From positions 558,001-622,000 of the forward strand of contig NZ_CP097635.1 in NCBI RefSeq assembly GCF_023573145.1: a stretch of DNA of 64,000 bases, read 5' to 3'. Made by a program: the position numbers and the translations under genes. Positions 55,822 through 64,000 of the stretch are shown piece by piece. The DNA comes from Aquincola tertiaricarbonis (GTDB lineage: Bacteria; Pseudomonadota; Gammaproteobacteria; Burkholderiales; Burkholderiaceae_C). How positions within the stretch are numbered: position 1 is the stretch's first letter; the number at the start of each line of letters is the position of its first letter. The notes beneath the pieces were generated by a model. The model was not told the DNA's origin, searched no databases, and saw only the letters and a program-made list of their open reading frames with translations.

Positions 55822-57338
55822 CGCGCAGGCTCAGTAGCCACTTCGTCGCCCAGCAGGGCCTGCGTGCCGCGGTAGGAAGGCACGCCGCGCATCACGCCCT
55901 CGAAGTCGGTCAGGGCCGCGCCCACCTCCACGCCGCCCTGGCCGAGACGGAACTCGCGGATGAAGGGCTCGTGCGCGCTGGTGCGGCTCTTGACCACCGA
56001 CACCGCCTTGAGCAGCCGGCCGCGGGCCTCGAAGAAGCGGAACAGCAGCAAGGCATCGCTGAGGTAGCTCAGGTCCACGTCGCTGCTGCCCTCACCGAAC
56101 AGCCCGTGCTGGCCCAGCACCAGGATGGTGGCCACGCCGCGCTGGTTCAGGTAGGTGAGCAGCTCATGCATCTGCAGCAGCAGGAATTTGCCGCCAGGCA
56201 TGCCCTGCAGATAGGCATTGAGGCTGTCGATGACGAGCGAGGTGACGCCCCGACGCTCCACCGCGTCGCGCACCATGTGTGCGAATTCGCCGGGCGACAC
56301 CGCCGCCGGGTCCAGCGCATGCACTTCCAGGCTGCCGCTGTCGATGTAGGGCTCCACCGGCAGGCCCAGCATGCGGCAACGCGCCAGCAGCGTGCCAAGA
56401 CCTTCGTCGAACAGGTAGTAGGCCGCCTTCTCGCCGCGCTGCAGCGCGGCCACGGTGCAGGCCACGGCCGTGGTGGTCTTGCCCACGCCGCTGGGGCCGG
56501 CGAACAAGGTGTTGCTGCCACTGGTCAGGCCGCCGCCGAGCATGCGGTCCAGCACGGCGTGGCCGGTGCTGCGCACCACATGCGCCAGCGAGCCGCGATG
56601 GTCGGCCGCGGTCAGGCGCGGAAACAGCGCAATGCCGCCGGTGTCCAGGCGGAAGTCGTGCTCGCCGCCGCGGAACTTGGCGCCGCGCAGCTTGGCCACG
56701 CGCAGGTAGCGCTTGTCCTCGCCGTAGTGGCCGCTGTTCTGGCCCAGGCTCAGCACACCGTGCGCGATGCTGTGCAGCTGCAGGTCGTTGTCCTGGGAGG
56801 TCTTGTCGTCCAGCAGCAGCACGGTGCACCGGTGCCGCGCGAAGAAGTGCTTGAGCGCCAGGATCTGCCGCCGGTAGCGCAACGGGTCCTGCGCCAGCAG
56901 CCGCATCTCCGACAGGCTGTCGAACACCACCCGCTGCGGATGGTGGCGCTCCACCTCGGCCATCACGCCGCGCGTGGTCTCGCCCAGCTCCACCTCCGAC
57001 GGATGCAGGATGGACTGCTCGGCCTCGGCGCTCAGGCCTTCGGCCGTCACCAGCTCGAAGAGCTGCAACCCTTCCAGCGACCAGCCGTGGGCGGCGGCCA
57101 CCGAGCGCAGTTCGTCCGCGGTTTCCGACAGCGTGACGTACAGGCCGCTTTCACCGCAGCGCAGGCCTTCCAGCAGGAACTGGATGCCCAGCGTCGTCTT
57201 GCCGGTGCCCGGCTCACCCTCCACCAGGTACAGATGACGGGCCGGCAGGCCACCACCCAGGACATCGTCCAGGCCGGCGATGCCGGTGGAGGCACGTGGA
57301 GCAGCCTGAGGCGGGTGTTGCGAAGGCGGGGGGGTCAT
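55818..57338 (-). CDS. KaiC/RAD55-like double ATPase
   Basis: 506 residues from the ATG at 57338. Two RecA-like domains: first P-loop VEGEPGTGKTTLGIQFLLEG with Walker B QRVVFDSLSEM, second P-loop FAGPSGVGKTTTAVACTVAA with TSLVIDSLNAYLQGM. The KaiC catalytic Glu pair is reduced to SE in domain 1 (YVTLSETADEL) and DE in domain 2 (YLFDEGLGTL), and no KaiC-type Ser/Thr phosphosite is evident. There is no kaiA or kaiB. It probably works as an ATP-dependent signalling partner of the adjacent kinase rather than as a clock. Confidence 0.88.
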   Translation of the reverse strand: MTPPPSQHPPQAAPRASTGIAGLDDVLGGGLPARHLYLVEGEPGTGKTTLGIQFLLEGLRCGESGLYVTLSETADELRSVAAAHGWSLEGLQLFELVTAEGLSAEAEQSILHPSEVELGETTRGVMAEVERHHPQRVVFDSLSEMRLLAQDPLRYRRQILALKHFFARHRCTVLLLDDKTSQDNDLQLHSIAHGVLSLGQNSGHYGEDKRYLRVAKLRGAKFRGGEHDFRLDTGGIALFPRLTAADHRGSLAHVVRSTGHAVLDRMLGGGLTSGSNTLFAGPSGVGKTTTAVACTVAALQRGEKAAYYLFDEGLGTLLARCRMLGLPVEPYIDSGSLEVHALDPAAVSPGEFAHMVRDAVERRGVTSLVIDSLNAYLQGMPGGKFLLLQMHELLTYLNQRGVATILVLGQHGLFGEGSSDVDLSYLSDALLLFRFFEARGRLLKAVSVVKSRTSAHEPFIREFRLGQGGVEVGAALTDFEGVMRGVPSYRGTQALLGDEVATEPAR

Positions 57339-57549
57339 GGATGGTAGGCCAGTGCAGACAGCGCGGCAGGGTTCCGCCGCGGATCGACGACTCGGGCAAG
57401 CACCGTGCCCGCGGCGCCCCGGCCGCCGGCCGCGCCGACCGCCTACAGCCAGTGCAAGCGCCGTCTGACGCACGGCAGTGCCGTCTGCGCCAAGCATCGG
57501 GGCTGCGTCCTTTGCCCATGCCATTCACGCGCCCGCCCGCCGTCCACCC

Positions 57550-58635
57550 ATGAGCCCGACCCCACCCCCCCGCCCTACGCCGCCCGATCCGCCCGCCCAC
57601 GGCAGCTGCGAGCTGGCCGACGTGCGCATCGACGGCTACAGCCTGGAAATCGAGGACGAAGAAGGCTTGGTGGGCGACCAGGCCAGCCAGACCGCCTTCC
57701 GCGAACTGCTGGCCGACTGGCGCGCACGCATGGAGCGGGCCGGCCGTGATCCGCTGGGCCCGACGCCCAGCGAGGAGATGAGCAAGGCCGAGCTGGACCG
57801 CATCGCCACCTCGGGCGACACCGAGGCCGCGCGCACGGTGGCACTGGCCATCGACGAGTTCTCGCAACGCCTGGCTTATGTCATCGGCCGCCTGATGCGC
57901 CACCCCAGCTGGCAGGGCGTGCAGCGCATTGTGGTGGGCGGCGGCTTCAAGGAAAGCGTGATCGGCCGCATCGCCATCCGCCAGACGGCGGCCCGGCTGC
58001 AGACTGAGAACCAGCCGGAGGCGCTGCGGGCGCTGCAGCTGCAGCCCATCCACCACGGCGCCGACGACGGCGGCCTGGCCGGCGGTGTGCAGCTGCTGCC
58101 GGCCGAGCTGCGGCAGGCCGGCGGCGCGATGCTGGCCATCGACATCGGCGGCACCAACGTGCGCTGCGGCATCGTGCGGTTCGGCCCTGGCGGACACGAT
58201 GCGCGAGTGACGGCGCGCGAGAAGTGGCGCCATGCCGACGAAGAAGGCGAGGCCGACCTGGTGGAAGGCATCGTCGGTCTGCTCCGGCAGTTGATGGCCG
58301 GCGCCGATGAAGAGGGTCTGGCGTTGCTGCCGGTGCTGGCCGTGGGCTGCCCCGGCGTGGTGATGCCCGACGGCAGCATCGACCGCGGCGCACAGAACCT
58401 GCCCAGCGACTGGCGGCAGGCGAGCTTCCACCTGCCGCGCCGGCTGCAGGAGAACATCCCAGAGATCGGCGGCGCCGCCACCCGCGTGGTGATGCACAAC
58501 GATGCGGTGGTGCAAGGCCTGAGCGAGCTGCCCTTCACGCAGGACGTGCGCCAGTGGGCGGTGCTGACCATCGGCACCGGCCTGGGCAATGCCAGCTTCA
58601 GCAACCGGTCGGGCGCCGGCCACGGCGCGTCATGA
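57550..58635 (+). CDS. ROK-type sugar kinase-like protein with swapped halves
   Basis: 361 residues. The phosphate-1 motif AMLAIDIGGTNVRCGIVRFG lies in the middle (about residue 195), and the phosphate-2 motif LTIGTGLGNASF is almost at the C-terminus. The first half holds ALAIDEFSQRLAYVIGRLMR and VQRIVVGGGFKESVIGR, which resemble the C-terminal part of ROK kinases. The usual zinc-cysteine motif is absent. Substrate unknown. The stop overlaps the next gene (ATGA). Confidence 0.75.
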   Translation: MSPTPPPRPTPPDPPAHGSCELADVRIDGYSLEIEDEEGLVGDQASQTAFRELLADWRARMERAGRDPLGPTPSEEMSKAELDRIATSGDTEAARTVALAIDEFSQRLAYVIGRLMRHPSWQGVQRIVVGGGFKESVIGRIAIRQTAARLQTENQPEALRALQLQPIHHGADDGGLAGGVQLLPAELRQAGGAMLAIDIGGTNVRCGIVRFGPGGHDARVTAREKWRHADEEGEADLVEGIVGLLRQLMAGADEEGLALLPVLAVGCPGVVMPDGSIDRGAQNLPSDWRQASFHLPRRLQENIPEIGGAATRVVMHNDAVVQGLSELPFTQDVRQWAVLTIGTGLGNASFSNRSGAGHGAS

Positions 58636-59765
58636 GGTGGCGGCGGCTGCCCTGGGCCGTGCTGCTGTTGGCCAGCGCGCCACTGCAGGCCGCGCCCGAT
58701 GCCAGCTGGGTGACGCGGCTGCAGGCCCAGCTGGCGGCGGTGGCCGCGCGGCACCAGGCGCAGATCGGCGTCTACGTGCGCGACCTGGACAGCGGCGTGG
58801 CCACGTCCTTCCAGGCCGACGAGGCCTGGTATCTCGCTTCCACGGTGAAGGTGCCGGTGGCCATCACGGTGCTGCGGGGCGTGGAGCGCGGCGACTTCGG
58901 CCTCGACACGCCGCTGACGCTGCGTGCCGCCGACGTGGTCGACGGCGCCGGACCCACCCGCCACCAGCCGGTGGGCAAGCCACTGACCGTGCGCTACCTG
59001 CTGGAGCAGATGATCGTGTGGAGCGACAACACCGCCACCGACATGCTGATCGGCCTGGTGGGCATCGGCGCGGTCAATGCCCTGGTGCAGGAGCTGGTGC
59101 CCGACGGCATCGGCCGCATCACCAGCCTGGCCGACGTGCGGCGGCAGGTGTACCGCCAGCTCACGCCCGAGGCCCTGCACCTGCAGGGCAGCGACTTCGT
59201 GCTGCTCAAGCAGCAACGCAACGACAGCGAGCGCCGGCTGGCGCTGGCGCGGCTGCTGGACGTGCCGCCGCAGCAGCTGCGCCTGGCCAGCATCGGCCAG
59301 GCCTACGACGCCTACTACGCCACCGGCCTCAACAGCGGCCGGCTGGACGCCTATGGCGAGCTGCTGGCCCAGCTGGTGGAAGGCAAGGCGCTGGGGCCGG
59401 TGGGCACCGCCTGGCTGCTGAAGGTGATGGAGCGGGTGAAGACCGGCCCCAACCGCATCAAGGCCGGGCTGCCGTTGCGCACCCGCTTCGCCCACAAGAC
59501 CGGCACCCAGCGAGCGCGCACCTGCGACAGCGGCGTCATCAGCGTGCCGCGACTGGGCAAGGACACCCGCGTGATCGTGGCCGCCTGCACCCGGGGCGAG
59601 CTGTCGGTCACGCGTTCCGACCAGGCGCTGCGCGATGTGGGCGCCGCCATCTGCCAATCCGGCCTGCTGACCGACGGAAGACCCCATGACCCCATGTGCC
59701 AACAACTTCCCCGCCTGTCGTCCGACGCTGCTTCTGGCGGCCCTGACGCTGTGGACCAGCCTTGA
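58632..59765 (+). CDS. Class A beta-lactamase-like serine hydrolase (copy 1)
   Basis: 377 residues with an N-terminal signal peptide (LPWAVLLLASAPLQAAP). Active-site motifs: LASTVKVPVAITVL (S-x-x-K), IVWSDNTATDML (SDN) and FAHKTGTQRARTCDSGVI (KTG). The omega-loop Glu of true class A enzymes is not clear, so it may be a penicillin-binding-like peptidase. The last 27 codons overlap copy 2. Confidence 0.85.
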   Translation: MRWRRLPWAVLLLASAPLQAAPDASWVTRLQAQLAAVAARHQAQIGVYVRDLDSGVATSFQADEAWYLASTVKVPVAITVLRGVERGDFGLDTPLTLRAADVVDGAGPTRHQPVGKPLTVRYLLEQMIVWSDNTATDMLIGLVGIGAVNALVQELVPDGIGRITSLADVRRQVYRQLTPEALHLQGSDFVLLKQQRNDSERRLALARLLDVPPQQLRLASIGQAYDAYYATGLNSGRLDAYGELLAQLVEGKALGPVGTAWLLKVMERVKTGPNRIKAGLPLRTRFAHKTGTQRARTCDSGVISVPRLGKDTRVIVAACTRGELSVTRSDQALRDVGAAICQSGLLTDGRPHDPMCQQLPRLSSDAASGGPDAVDQP

Positions 59766-60774
59766 TGCCACTGCCGCGCCGCCCGATGCGCCCGCCGCAG
59801 GCTGGGTGGATGCGCTGCGCCAGCAGGTGCAGCGCATCGACGAGGCCACGCCCGGTCAGCTGGGCGTGTTCGTCAAGCGGCTGGACACCGGTGAAGCGCT
59901 GAACTACCAGGCCGACCGGCGCTGGTACCTGGCCTCCACAGCCAAGCTGCCGGTGGCGCTGGCGGTGCTGCAAGAGCTGGAGGCGCGGCGCGGCAGCGTG
60001 CAGCAGAAGCTGGTGCTGCAAGAGGGCGACAAGGTGGACGGCTCGGGCGCCCTGGTGTGGCAGAAGGCGGGCGGCTCGTACACCATCGAATCGCTGCTCA
60101 AGCGCATGATGGAGCAGAGCGACAACACCGCGGCCAACCTGCTGGTGCGCAGCATCGGCGTGGACACCCTGAACCGCCGCGCGCAGGCGATGATGGGTGA
60201 TGGCCTGGGCCCACTCACCGACTTTGCGCAGGTGCGCTACGACGTGTATGCCGAGCTGCACCCCCGCGCCCGCGAGCTGCCGCGCATCGACCTGGTGAAG
60301 ATCGCTGGCGCGCCGATGGGCCCGCAGCGGGTGACGGCGCTGCGCCGCACGCTGGGCGTGCAGGAAGACGAACTGCAGGTGCGCAGCATGGACGAGGCCT
60401 ACGACCGCTACTACCGGCGCGGCACCAACTCGACCACGCTGGTGGCCTACGGCGGCATGCTGGAAAAGCTGGTCAAGGGCGAACTGGTATCGCCCGCGCA
60501 CCAGCAGCTGCTGTTCATCGACATGAAGTTCGACCGCTACGACAACTACCGGCTGGAAGCCGGGCTGCCGCGCACGGTGAAGTTCATCCACAAGACCGGC
60601 ACCCAGCACCGCCGCGCCTGCCACATGGGCGTGATCCATCCGCAGGACGGCGGCCGCCGGGGCATCGTGGTGGCCACCTGCGCCGAGGGCCTGGACGAGA
60701 ACAAGCAGGCCGGCGCGATGTTCGAGCAGATCGGGCGGGCCATCACGCAGACCCTGCTGACCTCGGCAAATTGA
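59686..60774 (+). CDS. Class A beta-lactamase-like serine hydrolase (copy 2)
   Basis: 362 residues, signal peptide (LLLAALTLWTSLDATAAPP). Same motif order as copy 1: LASTAKLPVALAVL, MEQSDNTAANLLV, FIHKTGTQHRRACHMGVI. The two proteins share layout throughout, including ARTCDSGVI/RRACHMGVI after KTG, so they are old tandem duplicates. The start lies 80 bases inside copy 1. Role in resistance or cell wall recycling not decidable from sequence. Confidence 0.87.
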   Translation: MTPCANNFPACRPTLLLAALTLWTSLDATAAPPDAPAAGWVDALRQQVQRIDEATPGQLGVFVKRLDTGEALNYQADRRWYLASTAKLPVALAVLQELEARRGSVQQKLVLQEGDKVDGSGALVWQKAGGSYTIESLLKRMMEQSDNTAANLLVRSIGVDTLNRRAQAMMGDGLGPLTDFAQVRYDVYAELHPRARELPRIDLVKIAGAPMGPQRVTALRRTLGVQEDELQVRSMDEAYDRYYRRGTNSTTLVAYGGMLEKLVKGELVSPAHQQLLFIDMKFDRYDNYRLEAGLPRTVKFIHKTGTQHRRACHMGVIHPQDGGRRGIVVATCAEGLDENKQAGAMFEQIGRAITQTLLTSAN

Positions 60775-60784
60775 GCACGTACCC

Positions 60785-60839
60785 CCGCGGCCGCCGCCCG
60801 GCCGCTCCGAAGGCGGCCGCGGCAACCCGCCTGGCGGGT
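60785..60839. terminator. Hairpin pair between convergent genes
   Basis: A perfect 11-bp stem (CCGCGGCCGCC / GGCGGCCGCGG, 60785-60795 and 60812-60822) and a second stem ACCCGCC-T-GGCGGGT (60825-60839) fill the 98-bp gap between copy 2 and the ZIP gene. No U-runs; may act in both directions or be a repeat element. Confidence 0.5.
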
Positions 60840-60872
60840 GGGGCCGCGTACCCGCGGGCCCGGGTGCCCCAT

Positions 60873-61811
60873 CTACCCCAGGGCGGTGTCGAGCAGCATC
60901 ATGAGCACGAAGCCCAGCATCAGGCCCGTGGTGGCCGCGCGCTCATGGCCCTGTCGGTGCGACTCGGGAATGATCTCGTGGCTGATGACGAACAGCATCG
61001 CGCCCGCCGCTGCAGCCAGCCCCCAGGGCAGCAAGCCGGTGGCCAGGCTCACCAGCGCGGCGCCGAACACCGCGCCCACGGGCTCCACCAGCCCGGAAGC
61101 GATGCCCAGCCCCACCGCCACCAGCTTGCTGTAACCCACGCCGCGCAGCGCGAGCGCGATGACCATGCCCTCGGGCACGTCCTGGATGGCGATGCCGGTG
61201 GCCAGCGCCTGCGCACCGATGCGGTCGGCGCCGCCGAAGCCCACGCCGATGGCCAGGCCCTCGGGCAGGTTGTGCAGGGCGATGGCGGTGACGAACAGCC
61301 AGGCGCGGCGGGTGGTCTCGCGCTTCGGACCTTCCAGGCCCTTGATGAAATGCTCGTGCGGCACCAACCGGTCCAGCAGCATCAGGCCTGCCGCGCCCAG
61401 CAGCAGGCCGGTGCCCACCACGCCGCCGGCCTGCCAGGGCCCGGCTCCCTGGGCCTTGGCGGCGGCCAGCGCAGGGATGATGAGCGAGAAGGAACAGGCC
61501 GCCAGCATCACCCCGGCGCCAAAGCCCAGCATCGAGTCATTGGCCCGCTGCGAGAACTGCTGCGACAGCAGCACCGGCAAGGTGCCCAGCGCCGTGGCCA
61601 GCGCTGCCACGCCGCCGCCCATCAAGGCCCCCTGCACCCGCGGGTCGGCCATGAAAGGCGCCTGCAGCAAAGCGTCGAGCGCGGCGGCCAGGCCACCCAG
61701 CACCACCGCCCAGCCGATCCATCGCCGCAGCCGGGTGGCCAGGCGTTCAGGGCGGGTTGCCGGGGCCGGGTGGCCGGGGCTCAGGGTCGGGGTGGGCAAA
61801 GGGGCAGGCAT
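60873..61811 (-). CDS. ZIP-family divalent metal transporter
   Basis: 312 residues, about eight membrane helices. ZIP signatures: FVTAIALHNLPEGLAIGVGF in helix 4, GIAIQDVPEGMVIALALRGV in helix 5, and FVISHEIIPESHRQGHE. Likely imports zinc or iron. The N-terminal 30 residues are Pro-rich and soluble. No regulator binding site noted. Confidence 0.92.
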   Translation of the reverse strand: MPAPLPTPTLSPGHPAPATRPERLATRLRRWIGWAVVLGGLAAALDALLQAPFMADPRVQGALMGGGVAALATALGTLPVLLSQQFSQRANDSMLGFGAGVMLAACSFSLIIPALAAAKAQGAGPWQAGGVVGTGLLLGAAGLMLLDRLVPHEHFIKGLEGPKRETTRRAWLFVTAIALHNLPEGLAIGVGFGGADRIGAQALATGIAIQDVPEGMVIALALRGVGYSKLVAVGLGIASGLVEPVGAVFGAALVSLATGLLPWGLAAAAGAMLFVISHEIIPESHRQGHERAATTGLMLGFVLMMLLDTALG

Positions 61812-61975
61812 GGGGCGCTCGGCAGGTCGAATCCGGCCGCGGCAGCGGCGTCAGCTGCCCCATCGGCAATCGGGATACCCGGCGACGCCTGCGCTGGCGC
61901 CTGACCGCCGCACGCTCATCGGCAAGGCCGCGAGTGCAGCAAGCCTGGGTGCGCCCCAGGATCAGCCCGCGGGCC

Positions 61976-62140
61976 TGAGAGCGTGAGAGTCTTTCGTTCA
62001 AGCCCGCTCACCACGCCCAAAGACGCCCGCTCGTCGTTGCAAATGCTCGCCGTAGCCCGAGCTACGGCTGTGCTTTGCGCCTAGATCGGACGCCCTTGGA
62101 CGCGTTGCTCGGGCTCGCCCGAAAAACTCTCACGCTCTGA
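61976..62140. repeat. MITE-like or REP-like element with terminal inverted repeats
   Basis: Left arm TGAGAGCGTGAGAGT (61976-61990) and right arm ACTCTCACGCTCTGA (62126-62140) are inverted with one mismatch, and the match extends inward with CTTTCG/CGAAAA. Inside is a perfect hairpin GCCGTAGC-CCGA-GCTACGGC. The right arm supplies the last codons and stop of the LuxR gene. No ORF within. The rest of the 61812-62129 gap shows no gene. Confidence 0.6.
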
Positions 62141-63302
62141 GGCCGCCGCCGCGCAGCCGGGCCACCAGCTCGGTCTGACGGCGGGCACCGGTCTTGGCCA
62201 GCAGGTGGCCGATGTGGGTGCGCACCGTGGACAGCTTGACGCCCAGCAGATCGGCGATGCTTTCGGCCGGCAGGCCGTCCAGCACATGGCGGGCGGTGCG
62301 CAGCTCCGCCGGGGTCAGGCCGTAATGAGAGGCCAGCGCCTCCAGCACATCGGCGGACGAGCTGCGCAGCGTGGCTACGGCGTGCACCGTATCGTCAACC
62401 TGCCCTGCCAGCAACGCGGGCGTGGGCCCGTGCACCTGGCGCAGCGTCAGCACCACCGGCGTCTGGTCCTGGTCCAGCAGCATGTGACGCACGGTGGGTG
62501 CCTGCGACAGAGCGGCCATCAGGCGCGCCAAGGGCTGCCAGCCGGCGGCAGTGTGGGCCATCAGCGTGCCCCCCAAGGTCAGCTGCAGCGGGTGGCCGGT
62601 CCGGCATGCGGCCTGCGCCTGGCGGTTGCCACGCATCAGGTGCCCACGCTCGTTGACGAACAGCATGGGCACGTCCAGATCCTCGAACATGCCTTCCAGC
62701 GTATCGGCCATCGCCACCTGCGGCGCAATGCGCCGATGCAGGCGCAGCGCGCGACCCAGGTCGGGCAGCACCTCTCGCAGGCGGCCCACCAGCCGCCGAT
62801 CGAACCAGCCGGGCTGCGCCGACGCGCGGTGGAAGCTGACGATGGCGCAGTCGGTACCCTGCGGCTCCAGCGGTGCGGTGACGCCGGTGAGGATGTCCTT
62901 GATCTGCGCATGCGCCAGGAACTCGCGCCCGAAGTAAGACACGCGCAGCGCCTCCGGATCGACGATGTCGCAGCCGCGTGCCACGTAGCCGGGCTGCAGC
63001 AGGCCTTGCGCCTGCGCCGCCAGGCGCCAGCTGTCGTGGGCGAAGAAGTGGTTGTGGTACTCAGTCAGCGAAGCGGGTGACACGCCGCGCGTGGCCAGCG
63101 TCTGGATGCCCTGTGCGTCCGGCGGCATCATGAAGATGGCGGCCGAGGCATCGAAGTGATCGCAGAAGCTGGCCAATGCCTCGCGGAAGCGGGCATCGTC
63201 GCCCACCGCGTCGTACAAGGCCTCGATGCAGTCGCCCAGGCTGGCGGGCGGGCGGCTGGCCGGCTCCATGGCCGGACGTTCCAGCTCCGAGAGGGTGGGC
63301 AA
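62130..63302 (-). CDS. LuxR-family transcriptional regulator
   Basis: 390 residues from a TTG at 63302 with AGGAGG 7 bases upstream. The N-terminal region (about residues 20-180) looks like a GAF/PAS-type sensor, the middle holds PMLFVNERGHLMRGNRQAQA (PAS-like), and the C-terminal GerE-type HTH runs HYGLTPAELRTARHVLDGLP to KLSTVRTHIGHLLAKTGARR. Signal unknown. The last three codons come from the repeat element. Confidence 0.9.
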   Translation of the reverse strand: MPTLSELERPAMEPASRPPASLGDCIEALYDAVGDDARFREALASFCDHFDASAAIFMMPPDAQGIQTLATRGVSPASLTEYHNHFFAHDSWRLAAQAQGLLQPGYVARGCDIVDPEALRVSYFGREFLAHAQIKDILTGVTAPLEPQGTDCAIVSFHRASAQPGWFDRRLVGRLREVLPDLGRALRLHRRIAPQVAMADTLEGMFEDLDVPMLFVNERGHLMRGNRQAQAACRTGHPLQLTLGGTLMAHTAAGWQPLARLMAALSQAPTVRHMLLDQDQTPVVLTLRQVHGPTPALLAGQVDDTVHAVATLRSSSADVLEALASHYGLTPAELRTARHVLDGLPAESIADLLGVKLSTVRTHIGHLLAKTGARRQTELVARLRGGGLRA

Positions 63303-63506
63303 GGCAGATCCTCCTGCGTGGTGGCTGATGCGGCCGGCCGGTGTTGCAGCCGCACCTTACGCGATCAACGGCCCCGAGGACAGCTGCGCCGGGACGGTGT
63401 GGCGCCAGGAGTTAGGGGTGGCGAGGCGGCCGTGGTCGTGCCAGCCAGGTCCATGCCTCGTAGGACATCGTCGGTCCGCACGGCACGCACGTTGCCCCCG
63501 GCGGGC

Positions 63507-64000
63507 ATGACCGCCCTCACGCCTACGTCCGACGCCCTGCGCCCCCAGGCACCCTTCCCGCTGCCGCGCTTCGCGCAGATCGAGCCCATCGGCCGCTGCA
63601 ACCTGGCCTGCAGCATGTGCACCGTCAACCACCGTGGCGACGAGGTGGCCACCTTGTCGATGGCGCGCTTCACCGCGCTGCTGGACGCGATGCCGGCGCT
63701 GGAATCGCTGCACCTGCAGGGCCTGGGCGAGCCGATGCTGCATCCGCAGTTCTTCGACATGGTGGCCCTGGCGGCACGGCGCGGCATCCGCGTCTCGGCC
63801 AACACCAACCTCACGCTGCTGACGATGGCGCGCGCACGGCGCTGCATCGACAGTGGCCTGGCCGCGCTGTCGGTCTCGCTGGACGGGGCCACCGCCGGCA
63901 CCTTCGAGGCCATCCGACATGGGGCTTCGTTCGACAAGGTGGTGCGCAACCTGGGCAGACTGACCGATGCGCGCGACGCCGCCGGCAGTACGCTGGAAGT
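63507..64000 (+). CDS. Radical SAM protein (5' part only)
   Basis: The gene continues past the right edge; 164 codons are seen. The start is followed by FAQIEPIGRCNLACSMCTVN, the CxxxCxxC cluster motif for [4Fe-4S]/SAM, then LESLHLQGLGEPMLHPQFFD and LSVSLDGATAGTFEAIRHG. This resembles SPASM-type or MoaA/PqqE-like radical SAM enzymes. The ATG has only a weak GGCGGGC upstream. The 204 bases before it hold no other gene I can see. Confidence 0.85.
   Translation, partial: MTALTPTSDALRPQAPFPLPRFAQIEPIGRCNLACSMCTVNHRGDEVATLSMARFTALLDAMPALESLHLQGLGEPMLHPQFFDMVALAARRGIRVSANTNLTLLTMARARRCIDSGLAALSVSLDGATAGTFEAIRHGASFDKVVRNLGRLTDARDAAGSTLE

Overview
The window lies inside a photosynthesis gene cluster (PGC) of a high-GC purple betaproteobacterium. 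I infer a Rubrivivax-like member of the Burkholderiales. The reasons are: a HiPIP electron carrier gene inside the cluster, the crtD/crtC type of spheroidene-pathway genes, hemA and the aerobic cyclase acsF inside the PGC, a bchF-N-B...puhABC block, and Burkholderiales-type accessory genes. The puf operon, bchY, bchZ and crtA are not in the window. bchX runs off the left edge, so bchYZ/puf probably lie beyond it.

Layout. 1-5880: bchX(partial)-bchC-crtF-crtE on the minus strand, divergent from crtD-crtC. 5881-10880: a non-photosynthetic insert (diguanylate cyclase, chemoreceptor, two small membrane proteins including an ExoD-type one, a HigBA-like toxin/antitoxin pair). 10891-14946: small membrane ORF, hemA, crtB, crtI (minus). 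15026-18294: CcmC-like and CcmD-like membrane proteins, a second PpsR-like regulator, bchO (plus). 18322-19575: terC with a yybP-ykoY riboswitch leader. 19600-27206: bchG-bch2-bchP-tspO-orf-hip-bchI-bchD (minus, listed in transcription order). 27315-30686: DUF4440-like, DinB-like, ppsR and a frameshifted aerR. 30946-41498: bchF-N-B-L-M, lhaA, puhABC, acsF, puhE. 41368-42002: a FitAB/VapBC-type toxin/antitoxin pair. 42092-45889: bchH with its own promoter. This is the right edge of the PGC.

Beyond the PGC come an orphan deaminase-like toxin domain (45943-46419), a complete stressosome-type module rsbR-rsbS-rsbT-rsbX-like joined to two hybrid histidine kinases (46407-52494), a GAF protein, a short-chain dehydrogenase, a KaiC/RAD55-like ATPase joined to a third hybrid kinase, a ROK-type kinase with swapped halves, two tandem class A beta-lactamase-like genes, a ZIP transporter, a LuxR regulator, and the start of a radical SAM gene.

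How the genes work together. hemA feeds tetrapyrrole synthesis. bchHID(+O), bchM, acsF, bchNBL, bchF, bchXYZ, bchC, bchG and bchP carry it to bacteriochlorophyll a. crtE, crtB, crtI, crtC, crtD and crtF make methoxylated acyclic carotenoids. puhA/B/C/E, lhaA and bch2 build the reaction centre and antenna. HiPIP reduces the reaction centre. Control is visible as TGT-N12-ACA PpsR boxes at bchC, crtE/crtD, crtI, bchG and bchH (near match at bchF). At four of these promoters the box supplies the -35 hexamer, and the predicted transcription start falls on, or one base before, the start codon. This suggests leaderless mRNAs. Other notable points are a PpsR paralogue without the redox cysteine, the aerR frameshift, a crtC start buried inside crtD, and mobile or toxin genes that have separated bchH and bchO from their usual partners.
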